Position numbers and translations under genes: made by a program. DNA of 64,000 bases from Albugo candida (Eukaryota > Oomycota > Peronosporomycetes > Albuginales). Each line of letters begins with the position of its first letter. Position 1 is the first letter of the stretch. The DNA lies in NCBI GenBank assembly GCA_040437565.1, contig JBDOQK010000031.1:124001-188000 (forward strand), read 5' to 3'. The notes under the pieces were generated by a model that had not been told where the DNA came from, ran no database searches, and saw only the letters and a list, made by a program, of their open reading frames with translations. Below, piece by piece: positions 33,601-43,241 of the stretch.

Positions 33601-34391
33601 TCAAGCAAAGTCGAGTTTCTTTTGATCAAGTGCATCAAAGTATAACATCGTGTGCTGAAGCTGGCAATGTTCTTGCTCACGTTGTAGGAGATGCCGATTA
33701 TGACGAGATTGCTTCGTGTCAGACCGCGCAGCTCCGCTCGACGAAGTAGAGGTTGTTTGACCTGGAACCACATCAACCACAGTTTTCTTTATTAATTGCT
33801 GCTTGCTTCTCTTCTTTCTCTTCTCCGATTCTCTAGCCCGCACACGTCTGCCACTATTCATATTTCTTTTTGCAACCCGTTTATGGTTTCTTTCCTCTAC
33901 TTCTTCTTGTACCTATGTCAAAGCGTCGTATCGTCAGATGTACTACAAAGCAATCCGAATACGCATATGTACAGGATATTCAGAGAGATGAGNNNNNNNN
34001 NNNNNNNNNNNNNNNNNNNNNNNNNNNNNNNNNNNNNNNNNNNNNNNNNNNNNNNNNNNNNNNNNNNNNNNNNNNNNNNNNNNNNNNNNNNNATATTTCT
34101 TTTTGCAACCCGTTTATGGTTTCTTTCCTCTACTTCTTCTTGTACCTATGTCAAAGCGCCGTATCGTCAGATGTACTACAAAGCAATCCGAATACGCATA
34201 TGTACAGGATATTCAGAGAGATGAGATGCTTCCGTCTTACTACTCTTCTTTTTTCCCCCCACAAATTCCTGTTGTAAAACAGGTAGCTGTTCTAGCACTG
34301 ATAAGCCTCTCCCAGTATGGCCAGTCTTGCGGGATCTTCCCATTTTCCACCGCTTTTGAAGTTGAACTTCACTCTTTCCGCTGAACGGCAC
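33601..34391 (-). CDS. Small basic protein of unknown function, 5' end unresolved
   Basis: Two exons join in phase once the gap duplicate is removed: 34391-34206 and, after a 60-nt intron, 33912-33601. The protein is very basic (KKKSSKTE, RARESEKRKKRSKQQ) and ends ALDQKKLDFA. The first exon contains KVPFSGKSEVQLQKRWKMGR, resembling the N-terminal PFSGKxKKxQLQ motif of GNL1-type nucleolar GTPases, but no GTPase domain follows. No ATG is present at the exon start, so an upstream exon is missing. Possibly a nucleolar or ribosome-biogenesis factor; this is inference only. Tail-to-tail with DNAAF5 (43 bp between stop codons). Confidence 0.5.
33860..34225. repeat. Unmerged contig ends: 133-bp duplicate around a 100-N gap (33993-34092)
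   Basis: 33860-33992 and 34093-34225 match except for one base (GCGTCG versus GCGCCG). The gap sits in the intron and exon ends of the small basic protein gene. Confidence 0.9.
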
Positions 34392-34533
34392 TTTAACAAA
34401 TTGACTACAAAAGTATGATAGAAAACTGAAAGCTTCATATCTTGAGAATCACTATTTGTGATCGGTACTTGCCCCAGAAACGAACTTGCTCCGTCAATAG
34501 AGCGATGCCGACACTAATCTATTCTTCCTGTAT

Positions 34534-37500
34534 TCACGTTGTATCCATGCAATCAGGTGATTCATTGTCATAATGTATGGTATCCTTAGCAAGAAAGAGG
34601 ATCTGTTCGAAAGCAACATTTTCGTGTTTGCCCCATAGCCTATGATCACGCCACTTTTGTTGAGGAAATTTTGGACTACCGATTCCGTGCAGCAGTTTTG
34701 TAACGTTGATGCTTGTCCAGACATCGCCACCGGTATCCGTCAAGAGTAATTCCTTGATGTCTTCGATAATAATGCGTCGCTTCTCAGCCGTTAATGCGGG
34801 AATCAAGTCCTCCATCAGTTTGCTACATTGTTCTTCGCCGTCGAAATATGAGGTCAATCGTTTCTCTAGATGTATCTGCCTCTCAATTTGCGCCGAATCG
34901 CTTCTAATATCAAAGAGATTGATCTGTTCCAATTCTTCTTGTGTCGAAATGGATGCTTCCCGGAAAATACTGTACAATGTCTCGAAGCGATTGACTTGGC
35001 GACGTTGTAGCTGTTCATGCTTACGATAGAGGCGAGACGTGACTAGAATCAGGGAGTTTTGAAGCTCTTGATGATCTCTGACAGTAAGCTCTATTTGTAT
35101 TCGACACGCCAGTTTTTCGGCTTGGAATCGACTTATTACACCTCTGGCACTGAACTCCTGCAAGGTATGCCAAAGTCGTTGCTCCATTGCTTCGACCTTT
35201 TCTTCTATCGCATACTCCGGAGAAGGCCCATATAAGTGCATTGCTGTTTCAAGGAGAGGGAATCTCAATATCAGTACTGACGTATATCCTTCATTGCGTC
35301 GTTCCACGTGTGCAACCTTGCTCAGTTTTCCTTGTTCTATAGCATCAATAATACGCATCAGAAAGCTGACGTCATCATCCCCATCATCCTTTGTTGAAAG
35401 CTTTGATGCTGGCAAATAAACTACACAGAGCAAACCACGTGGAGTAAATTCTGCATCCATCTTGAGACCTATGCTTTCCTCTGGAGCAGAGTCCAGCTCT
35501 AAATGGCAAAGCGCCAGAAAAGTTTGTATCATAGCTTTATTCATGTCGACAAACACCTCGAGCCAAGCCAATTCTAGATCGATCACAAGAAATTGGGAAG
35601 ACTCCTCTACGCTTGTACGAACAATCACACAATGCTCATCTGCAACTCTCAGTACGTCTGTGGTCAGCTCGTCAAATGAACGCTTGTGAAGTGCTTTCCG
35701 CGCCACCTGGCTCCCAAGCAAACTGAGTAGTGAAGCCAGTTGCGTCTCTTCTACGCTGCTGTGGAACAACAGAGAGCGTCTGGGTAACACTTCTTCGACA
35801 TAAAGGTAAGATATCCCGAATGCGTGCTTCTGATCGCGGCCAGCGCGACCGATTTGTTGCACATATGCTTCTATAGAAGACGGAAAATGATAATGGATAA
35901 CCCCACGAACATTCGGTTTATCAATTCCCATTCCAAATGCAATCGTAGCGACCATGACCTTGATTAAACCACGCTGGAACTGCGATCGAATTCTCGCCTT
36001 GATCGCTGAGTCGAGTCCAGCATGGAAAGATGCAATTCTGACCGACTTTTTCTTTGATAATGTCAATAAAGGTATGAACTGTTGCTCTAGAAGCATCGCC
36101 ACGTTATCTGCATCTCTTTGTCGATGAACATAGACCAAAAGACCACCTCGGTTTGATTTGTTCTCGAAAAACTGGTGCATTAGCATAATCAAGTGGTCGA
36201 TTCGCTCTTCCTCAGATCCCACACGAACGATGATGATCGAGAAATTCGGTCGATACCACGGTAGACTCATAACCGCGCTTTCAGCTTCCTTGGGTTTGAC
36301 GTCGTGACAACGCTCTCTTCGCTGCTCGATTTGTGTGAGGATATCGAGTGTTACGCGCTTCGAAGCCGTCGCAGTCAGTGCAAGGATACAATCCGCACGA
36401 GGGAAAATCGTGTCGCACAAGCGTAAGAAACTCGGACGAAAATAGTGAGACCACTCTGAGATACAATGCGCTTCATCGACGCACACCAATGAGACAGTGA
36501 CGTTGCTCAAAGAGAGCAAATGCAAAAACGATTTTGTGATTGCTCGTTCGGGCGAAACGTAAATCAATTTGAGCTCTTTTCGATACAGCCGATCCAACAT
36601 TGAGACATAATCAGTCTTTCGCATTGAGTTCGCACTTGATAGTATCGTTGCATGTTGTTTTATCAAAGATGGTAAGTGATCGTATTGATCTTGCATGAGT
36701 GCAATCAGCGGTGAGATTACGATTGTGATACCAGCAAGAAATAAGACCGGAAATTGATAACATAATGATTTTCCGGCTCCAGTTGGAAGAATAAGAACAG
36801 CATCTTTCTTGTCGAGAACACGATCGATTGCCCAAAGCTGACATTGGCGAAAATTCTGATGACCAAAGACAACTTTGAGATTGTGTATCAAGCTTTCATT
36901 CTGAGACTGTATAGAGTCATGCGTCTGCGTTGGTAGCAGACCCAGCTTCTTGGAGGCTATTGCTTTGTCACAACAATCGTGTCTGACCCAATCCTTGCAT
37001 TTATTGACGAGTTGCTTGATCGCAAAGGGAAAATAATCGTCCTCCCAAAGGAAAAAATTACACTGCCCTTCTGCAACGTGATGCGGGCAAGTGAAAAAGC
37101 ACTTTCCATGATTCACATTTTTTTTCTTCACCGTAGAGAGTTTGCATTGAAGCATGTGATAGCAACGAGGAGATGGCGCAGAGTATGCGGCTTGATCGAT
37201 AGAGGGTGAAGAAGATGGTGACGTTTTGTTTGACGTCGATACGACCCTGGTGCATTCGTACAAAAAGTAACTTACATCATCGACGATGACTTCTTCTTGG
37301 CAACCTTTCTGTAGAATGGGCTCAGTTTTCCCTTGATTCACCTCCACACAATCATCTACAAAATCACTGCTACTTTCCTCAATGGATAGAGTGTTGGGCA
37401 AAGTATCATCCCAATTCATCGATGATGCGCGCATGTAAGCTGGAACCTCGCGAGGTGTACGCGATGAACGACCGTGACGGCGCTTCATATTGAGACGAAT

Positions 37501-38106
37501 AAAATTTCCATGCTTTGGGATCGTACGTGATACTTTGCCGTCCGAGTACTGAAGACCGGAAGTGGGCATGTAGCGGTAACCATGCACTTTCGTTGGCGAG
37601 TAATTATTGAACACAGACAAATCGAGATCCCCCAACACCGAACTTTTGGACTCATTTTTACCACGAGTAACTATCTCTTTCTTCGTCTCTTTTCTTGAAT
37701 GCTTCTTTAGGATGGTGGAAGAACGGCTAGTAGGCACAATCGATGCAGACATTTCCAAGTTCGCTATAATGCTGTCGGCAGGCTTGTCGACAACGTTATT
37801 TGTGCTATTTGAGTCATTTTTGTACAATTCGTTGTAAATTCTGTCGAAATCGTCCTCCAAGGGTATAGCCTTTTCTTCTCTTTTTACCGGACACGGAGGA
37901 ACTGCTACAGCATCAGCAATTTGTGTATCCGCTTTCTTTGCTCTCCTTTTTTTCAAAGCGCGATGTAACCATGAGGAATCATTTGACACTTTTGATGCCT
38001 GAGCATTATCGACATTCGTAGCTTTATGTAGTGTAGAGAGAATGGATCGCTTCTGTGTCCGTCCTGAAGATGCAAGCTGTGTAGCTGAGTGTTGCTGAGA
38101 CCGCAT
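34534..38106 (-). CDS. RecQ4-type DNA helicase with a GRF zinc finger
   Basis: A 3'-to-5' DNA helicase of the RecQ family, acting in replication and repair. A single exon of 1190 residues. Order: disordered basic N-terminus (~1-310), a GRF-type zinc finger (~310-365: CKLSTVKKKNVNHGKCFFTC then CNFFLWEDD), then the helicase core with Walker A LPTGAGKSLCYQ (~440), DEAH box VCVDEAHCISEW (~545), the RecQ4 signature SHYFRPSFLRLC just after it (other RecQs have GHDFRP), LALTATAS, and motif VI with QQIGRAGRDQ (~755). The ~430-residue C-terminal region has no recognisable RQC or HRDC domain. Placed as RecQ4 by the SHYFRPS motif. Start at the first in-frame ATG. Confidence 0.9.
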   Translation of the reverse strand: MRSQQHSATQLASSGRTQKRSILSTLHKATNVDNAQASKVSNDSSWLHRALKKRRAKKADTQIADAVAVPPCPVKREEKAIPLEDDFDRIYNELYKNDSNSTNNVVDKPADSIIANLEMSASIVPTSRSSTILKKHSRKETKKEIVTRGKNESKSSVLGDLDLSVFNNYSPTKVHGYRYMPTSGLQYSDGKVSRTIPKHGNFIRLNMKRRHGRSSRTPREVPAYMRASSMNWDDTLPNTLSIEESSSDFVDDCVEVNQGKTEPILQKGCQEEVIVDDVSYFLYECTRVVSTSNKTSPSSSPSIDQAAYSAPSPRCYHMLQCKLSTVKKKNVNHGKCFFTCPHHVAEGQCNFFLWEDDYFPFAIKQLVNKCKDWVRHDCCDKAIASKKLGLLPTQTHDSIQSQNESLIHNLKVVFGHQNFRQCQLWAIDRVLDKKDAVLILPTGAGKSLCYQFPVLFLAGITIVISPLIALMQDQYDHLPSLIKQHATILSSANSMRKTDYVSMLDRLYRKELKLIYVSPERAITKSFLHLLSLSNVTVSLVCVDEAHCISEWSHYFRPSFLRLCDTIFPRADCILALTATASKRVTLDILTQIEQRRERCHDVKPKEAESAVMSLPWYRPNFSIIIVRVGSEEERIDHLIMLMHQFFENKSNRGGLLVYVHRQRDADNVAMLLEQQFIPLLTLSKKKSVRIASFHAGLDSAIKARIRSQFQRGLIKVMVATIAFGMGIDKPNVRGVIHYHFPSSIEAYVQQIGRAGRDQKHAFGISYLYVEEVLPRRSLLFHSSVEETQLASLLSLLGSQVARKALHKRSFDELTTDVLRVADEHCVIVRTSVEESSQFLVIDLELAWLEVFVDMNKAMIQTFLALCHLELDSAPEESIGLKMDAEFTPRGLLCVVYLPASKLSTKDDGDDDVSFLMRIIDAIEQGKLSKVAHVERRNEGYTSVLILRFPLLETAMHLYGPSPEYAIEEKVEAMEQRLWHTLQEFSARGVISRFQAEKLACRIQIELTVRDHQELQNSLILVTSRLYRKHEQLQRRQVNRFETLYSIFREASISTQEELEQINLFDIRSDSAQIERQIHLEKRLTSYFDGEEQCSKLMEDLIPALTAEKRRIIIEDIKELLLTDTGGDVWTSINVTKLLHGIGSPKFPQQKWRDHRLWGKHENVAFEQILFLAKDTIHYDNESPDCMDTT

Positions 38107-38290
38107 TACCCGACAATGGCGGCAACGTGGGTGATTGGATCAAAAGCTCGTTTGATGATAAAATGACTGCAAACTGCAGCTGTTACCATGCAGCTCGAAA
38201 TAAGTACGCTGACAAAGCACAACAGCAAGGTGATCGAAGGATCTATAGAGATTTGTTGATTAAATTTTATCAAAAATATTTGTAGCTGAA

Positions 38291-38521
38291 ATGGATAGTT
38301 TAGCGGGTAAACAAAAAGCTCGAGTAGGCTTATACTTTGCGTCCTTTCCCCGTTGGGTCGAGAGCTTTATATCGGCGACATTGCCATCACTGTACTTCGC
38401 AGTCCAGGCTGCTCTTCGCTTACATTCCTTGTCCGATAAGTTGATGAGCGATCAAGTGAATAGGTGGTTGCTTCCGAGGCGCCGAGTCTCGCAGATAAAT
38501 GATACAGTTTTCAGAGACTGA
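38291..38521 (+). CDS. Small hypothetical protein (76 residues), uncertain
   Basis: An open frame MDSLAGKQKARVGLYFASF...NDTVFRD divergent from the helicase gene, 184 bp away. One moderately hydrophobic helix (SFISATLPSLYFAVQAALRL) suggests a membrane-associated or mitochondrial small protein. It lies downstream of TTTGTAG, which could be a splice acceptor from a 5' exon, but I found no in-phase partner. No homologue recognised. Confidence 0.35.
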   Translation: MDSLAGKQKARVGLYFASFPRWVESFISATLPSLYFAVQAALRLHSLSDKLMSDQVNRWLLPRRRVSQINDTVFRD

Positions 38522-38553
38522 GTAGTGCTCTAGTTGTGAACGGAGTTATGATG

Positions 38554-40011
38554 CTAGCTGAACATGGAGGGACTTTCGCTCACTCTCTCGTAATAGTGCA
38601 TCGTGCAAAGTCTGTCTCTTTGTGAATTTTTCGTACAATTTGGATGTGTGCACCGCCGTATCGCATTTTGTAGTCGTGTTAGTATGTCGTCATAGCTTTC
38701 GATATTTCCTGGTTGTTCTGATAGCTCCTTGGCTTGTCTGATGATTAAATTGCCATGAGTTCGACATAAATGATTGCGCTGAGAATGCTTCACGCAATCA
38801 GGAAAGCTGCACATTGTGTACGCACAGTTCAATCGACGCTTACTAATGTGCTTTGGTAAACGTCCTGTGGCCATCAGTAACTTCTCATGACCTCGACAAT
38901 ACCCGCGGCCTTGATCATTCTTGAAACATCCTAAAGTTTTACACACTGGAACATTCTGAGCTCGATTGGCCAAGACATCATGAAGAGCCTCCTTTCCAAG
39001 CGAGATATGCTTCGCGCACATCGAATACTTTGCAGCCGCCTTATCGCGACATCCTGGAAAGCCACAGGGCGCAACAATTACGTGCCGATTACAAAACTTT
39101 CCATATATTTGCAGAACCCTCGCTCGATTTGGACAGCTATGATAATCACATTGATGGTGATGACCTTCAATCGGTTTTTGGCGAAGATCGCACTCACTTT
39201 CTTCCTCATTAATTTCATTTGGTGATCCAAATGGGTCTTTTCTGTAGTGTGATGTGTGGCTTTGATACAAGTGATCGACATTGGGATGCAATTGGACCGG
39301 CCCTGGTTCTGTTGTTGCAAAGTACTCAGTGCCTACATTGGAATGACCAGAAGAATCATATCGAAATTTATACATCAGGTTATTGGTGACATTTTCCGGA
39401 TACGTCGCAGGGTGGTTGGATCGCGGAGGAACATTCTCCCCTGTTATTTCATTTCGTGTGCCCATGTATACCTTCTGATCAACTTCTCGCATTGGTACGA
39501 TCGTATCGTGAGCCCGGTTACCAGAAATATCTGACGTTATGTATTGTGAATCTAGTGGATTCAAAATAAAATCAGATCTTCCCGCTGTCGTTCCCCAGAA
39601 TGCTAAATTCCGTTCATCACTAAATGTAGTGTTTTGATCATTGCGTGCTACATACTGATGCGACGTCAGTGAAGGAATGTAGTCCGCACGAGCTCTTCTG
39701 TAGGTCTGTTGCACGCCGATAGGTAAATTTGCCCTCGCATCAACATGGGATGTATATATGATAGAATTTTGAGGTGGATAGTGCGATCTTGGGATCACGT
39801 CTTCGTTCATGATAGGAGCACGATAATCAATCCGATCTGTGTACGTGTCTGGGCCATGATCACCTTTATGTAGATTTTGCTTCATGACGGCGAAGCTTGA
39901 AGTTTTCAAATTCGGGATTGAAAGAGTTCTTCCAGTTTGATCCAAAATCAGTGTTCCGTGTGACCGATTCAAATTCACCTCAGTAGCAGAGACCGGTACG
40001 GTCCCATACAT
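38554..40011 (-). CDS. Protein with five C-x4-C...C-x2-H zinc-finger repeats
   Basis: The N-terminal ~300 residues are polar and unlike anything I recognise. The C-terminal ~190 residues hold five finger units: CDYHSCPNRARV...CNRH, CGFPGCRDKAAAKYSMCAKH, CKTLGCFKNDQGRGYCRGH, CSFPDCVKHSQRNHLCRTH and CTHPNCTKNSQRDRLCTMH. This C-x4-C-x(8-14)-C-x2-H pattern is the finger found in large oomycete/stramenopile families and in some plant WRKY19-like proteins. DNA or protein binding is inferred. I start at MYGTVPVSATEV (40011); the frame stays open upstream to 40095 without an ATG and passes a splice acceptor, so a 5' exon is possible. 485 residues from this start. Confidence 0.75.
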   Translation of the reverse strand: MYGTVPVSATEVNLNRSHGTLILDQTGRTLSIPNLKTSSFAVMKQNLHKGDHGPDTYTDRIDYRAPIMNEDVIPRSHYPPQNSIIYTSHVDARANLPIGVQQTYRRARADYIPSLTSHQYVARNDQNTTFSDERNLAFWGTTAGRSDFILNPLDSQYITSDISGNRAHDTIVPMREVDQKVYMGTRNEITGENVPPRSNHPATYPENVTNNLMYKFRYDSSGHSNVGTEYFATTEPGPVQLHPNVDHLYQSHTSHYRKDPFGSPNEINEEESECDLRQKPIEGHHHQCDYHSCPNRARVLQIYGKFCNRHVIVAPCGFPGCRDKAAAKYSMCAKHISLGKEALHDVLANRAQNVPVCKTLGCFKNDQGRGYCRGHEKLLMATGRLPKHISKRRLNCAYTMCSFPDCVKHSQRNHLCRTHGNLIIRQAKELSEQPGNIESYDDILTRLQNAIRRCTHPNCTKNSQRDRLCTMHYYERVSESPSMFS

Positions 40012-40980
40012 CTTGTGCACGTGGATGTGAAGAAAGGCGACAACAACGATTGTGTAGTAAATGTTTTGTATTGACTGAGGTCTCCCTGCAATCACTTTTA
40101 GTCAAGAATTTCGTTCAATCTTGCAGATGGTTTACAGGATCCTCTGCACCGAACTGAACTCGCTCTCGTTAAATGCCCAGAAATACGATAGGTGTGCTGA
40201 CTACCCTCTACGTCAGAAGAGGAGCGGACCCAATGTGTTCTTTTATCTGAACCTAAACAAAATCGAGGATTACACAGATCTGACTTGTGATTGTTAATGT
40301 AAAAGTCTGTTCTGCTGAGTAACACGGTTTAAGCTTTACAGTACATTATACGGTATTGAAGCATGTGTGCGTGCATTAGAATATTCAAGCTACTTTGCTA
40401 CTACCGATCACATCTGGCTAGGAAAATCCCTTTTATCTTCAAACAGTCATCATTTCTGAACTCGAACGCACACACTTGAGCCATCGAGGAACGGATCAAA
40501 GTAAGACAGGCTGGTTCTGATTCGTCAATCAGAAATAGTGATATCAATAAGTACTGTAGAGGCGTAGCTACTCGATCGATGTTGTTAATTCGAATAAGTA
40601 CCATCGAGCTCTGTTTCATATCAAAGGCGCCAAACTGCACCAAATATCCGGTATCCTCTTCTATGAAATTAAAAGGATTATCTTCGGGGGTATCGCATCT
40701 CTTTCTAATTCAAAATCCAGAGTCGGATTACAATAGAAAAGCAGGTGATCGACACAGATGATTCCAAGTATGTTCGCAGTATGCTTACATTCAAGCGCCT
40801 TTCTAGGGAGTAGGGTTACCAACTAGCAGAAGAGCATTCGTCATTTTATATGAGTTTTAACTATGCTACGAGGACTCGTACTTTTGATGAAAAACAGTCT
40901 AAGCTGTTTAGACAGGGTTCTTTAGCTTCATTCTAGCATGGCAGTAATGATTAAAATCAATTTTGGATTCTACAGATAAC
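40012..40980. other. Intergenic region between the finger gene and SURF1
   Basis: About 970 bp on which I see no convincing gene. Short minus-strand frames exist (for example 40401-40643) without domain, splice partner or coding look. The part next to 40095 may hold a 5' exon of the finger-protein gene. Confidence 0.55.
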
Positions 40981-42291
40981 TCACCGTCTGACATGTGGAT
41001 GTCGAAAGCGAAAGAATCCCATTACAATTGAAGCAATGCTGAAGGAAAACCTGGACATTTGTGATACTTCAGATATCGGATTGTTTACACAAATTCATTT
41101 TCATACCATGTGATTGCATACCCAGCGTGCTTCTCTGGAGTCATGTAGAAGGTTAAATAGTTGGATGGAGTTTTCCGAAGGGGGGAATTCAGAGTGATCT
41201 CGCCCTCGCACTCATCATCATCTCCTGTATATGATATGGGCTCAGTTGAAGAGCTTTTCAATGTTGATACATTACTTGATGCATCGATGATGACAGGAAG
41301 CATGTTTCGAATGCCCATTGCCTCAGCCAATGCGTGATGATCTAGCCAGTACATGTGGCGATTAGCTAGGTCATTTTCAGGAGTGAATTTTCCTTTCTAC
41401 AAATGAGTCATCAGCCAAATAGTCAAGGATCTGATGACTGCATGTACCTTTTCGCCTTTACGGAGAAAGCCGCTCAATGTAACATGACCACCATCTTCTT
41501 TATTGGTGCTTCCAATATGCTTCTCTAGTAATTGATTCGGTAGCCACCCACGATTTACAATCACCGGCGTTCTACAGATCGATGATTACTACACCTTGCA
41601 ATGCTTCGTTCAATTCAGTCTCACGCACCCATTTTCGCGTAAGAGAAGCGAATAAATATATCCGCCGGGCTTAGGACTTGCAATATTATCACTTACATCT
41701 GCGGGTGACGATCTCGGATCTATCACGTTAGAATGTATTTGGCAATAACATCGCATCAAAAGATTTCGGCTTCGTACAAAGATGAAAGGTGCTATTTGGT
41801 TTCCATTCACCCTCGACCCGCAGCTGATGATACTCCAGCTTGTCTCTGACAATTGATCATGCTTTAAAGATGATTTAAGTCGATGTATGGAACTCATACA
41901 TTTCATCTGATTGAACTGCTTTCTCAGGTAAGTCGCAAGTGTTTGCCATCATTTGCGATTCTCGATCGCGGATTAATTGTCGCTTCCAGTAATAGCGCTT
42001 ACTCTACCACGTATCATCAATTGGTGACAATGCGTAATCAGATCCCTAAAGTAACCTGCCAAAATCCAAGAGCTGCCGTACTTGTTGCCTAATTGCATAG
42101 AATTGTATACAATGAGAGCGCTTCCTGATCATAACCTAAAAAAATCTACAATTGTCGAGAAAACTGCAATTCCTGCAAATCGAGATAATCTGCTGTCTGC
42201 GCGCTTGGTTTCGGCGTTTCTTGTTGCATTGACATATTGCTGCCTCGTATATTCGCTTAGCTTTGGTAGCAACACTCGAAATCCATGGCAT
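40981..42291 (-). CDS. SURF1: SURF1-like cytochrome c oxidase assembly factor
   Basis: Inner-mitochondrial-membrane protein that helps assemble complex IV. Pieces in order on the minus strand: a basic presequence-like start MPWISSVATKAKRIYEAA (42291), a hydrophobic helix RLSRFAGIAVFSTI, then ATSTAALGFWQ joining SKRYYWKRQLIRDRE (family GTWQ..R..WK), DPRSSPADVSD, PVIVNRGWLPNQL, HVTLSGFLRKGEK, GKFTPENDLAN, YWLDHHALAEAMG, LTFYMTPEKHAGYAITWYEN, and a final hydrophobic helix FSIASIVMGFFRF. All are hallmarks of SURF1 in the right order. The junctions I could test are in phase; the intron 41051-41088 is only 38 nt. The exons between the presequence and the first helix are not fully resolved. Confidence 0.85.
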
Positions 42292-42690
42292 CTTTGTATC
42301 ATCATCGAGTTAGTAGGTCCTAAATAAGGTGATACCCCAAACTTCAGATGCAGTCATCTTTCATGTGCTTTATTACATCCACTGAGTTTACTGTATGCGT
42401 CATTATCAAATGCCTCCGATTAAGAATTAAGAATGAGACCTCAATTCATGCAGTAAATCTTCTGCGAAGAGAATGACGTCTCGATTTTATATTGGAGAAT
42501 TACGCTTGTTAACAGTGTGGCAACATATTTGAATCCGTATGCAGTGGCGAGATGCAAACACTCTGCTATCATGCAGTAAGAAATCTATTGGTATACTTCC
42601 CCGGTTCTAAAGCTCTCTGTGAATAATATTCTAGCTGTGAGGAGCCTAGATTGCAACAAGATTGTAGTATTATCGTTCAACCAAACGCAT
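42292..42690. other. Spacer upstream of SURF1
   Basis: No gene seen. AT-rich sequence that probably includes divergent promoters for SURF1 (minus) and the small plus-strand gene at 42691. Confidence 0.5.
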
Positions 42691-43202
42691 ATGGCGACGA
42701 AGTACGATCTTCAGTCCAAAGCACTCAATACTTCGTCTCAAGCATGGATACAGCGACAGCGTGCTAAAGTCGTGCCGACCGATATGATAGTGAAATGATC
42801 AGCTCACTACGTTACTGGCATTTGCAAGCTGGTTAATAAGGTTGTCTCCAAGTCATTTTGCTGTCTTACGTAAATAAAATGATCCAATTAGAGACTTGAA
42901 AGCCAGCTTTTTTTCCGAATCTACTGTAAGGATCCCAACGAGTCGTATGTGTAAGATAACGAGGACAATTCGGCATCCATTGCATTCCCTTGTAGTATAT
43001 GCCTTCAGTCGCACCCATTTTGCGACATAATAAATCTACAAGCCGCCTAACTCTTCATCACAGAGGAGCCACACAGCGTCACGCTCACCGCGCGATGAAG
43101 CATGTAATCAGCCATGACGATTTGTGTCAATTCTTAAGCGACTTTATCTCACTTGCGAATAGCAGAGCTCGATTTGAAAATGGCGATGGCGACAGCTGCT
43201 AG
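42691..43202 (+). CDS. Small hypothetical protein, two exons
   Basis: Start MATKYDLQSKALNTSSQAW at 42691. A roughly 200-nt GT-AG intron (about 42790-42993, acceptor CCTTGTAG) joins in phase to MPSVAPILRHNKSTSRLTL, ending ARFENGDGDSC at 43202; about 100 residues. No domain recognised. The support is the phase match and a coding look only; the intron is longer than is usual here. Confidence 0.35.
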
Positions 43203-43241
43203 GTCCTCCCGGCAGCGAGTCTAATCATACATTCACATCAC

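Noticed and set aside
40012-40095. N-terminal extension of the finger protein with a hydrophobic stretch
   Set aside because: The extension has no ATG (opens with GTG) and contains a plausible splice acceptor; start placed at 40011.
40401-40643. 80-residue minus-strand frame between the finger gene and SURF1
   Set aside because: No domain, no splice partner and ordinary length for a chance frame in this base composition.
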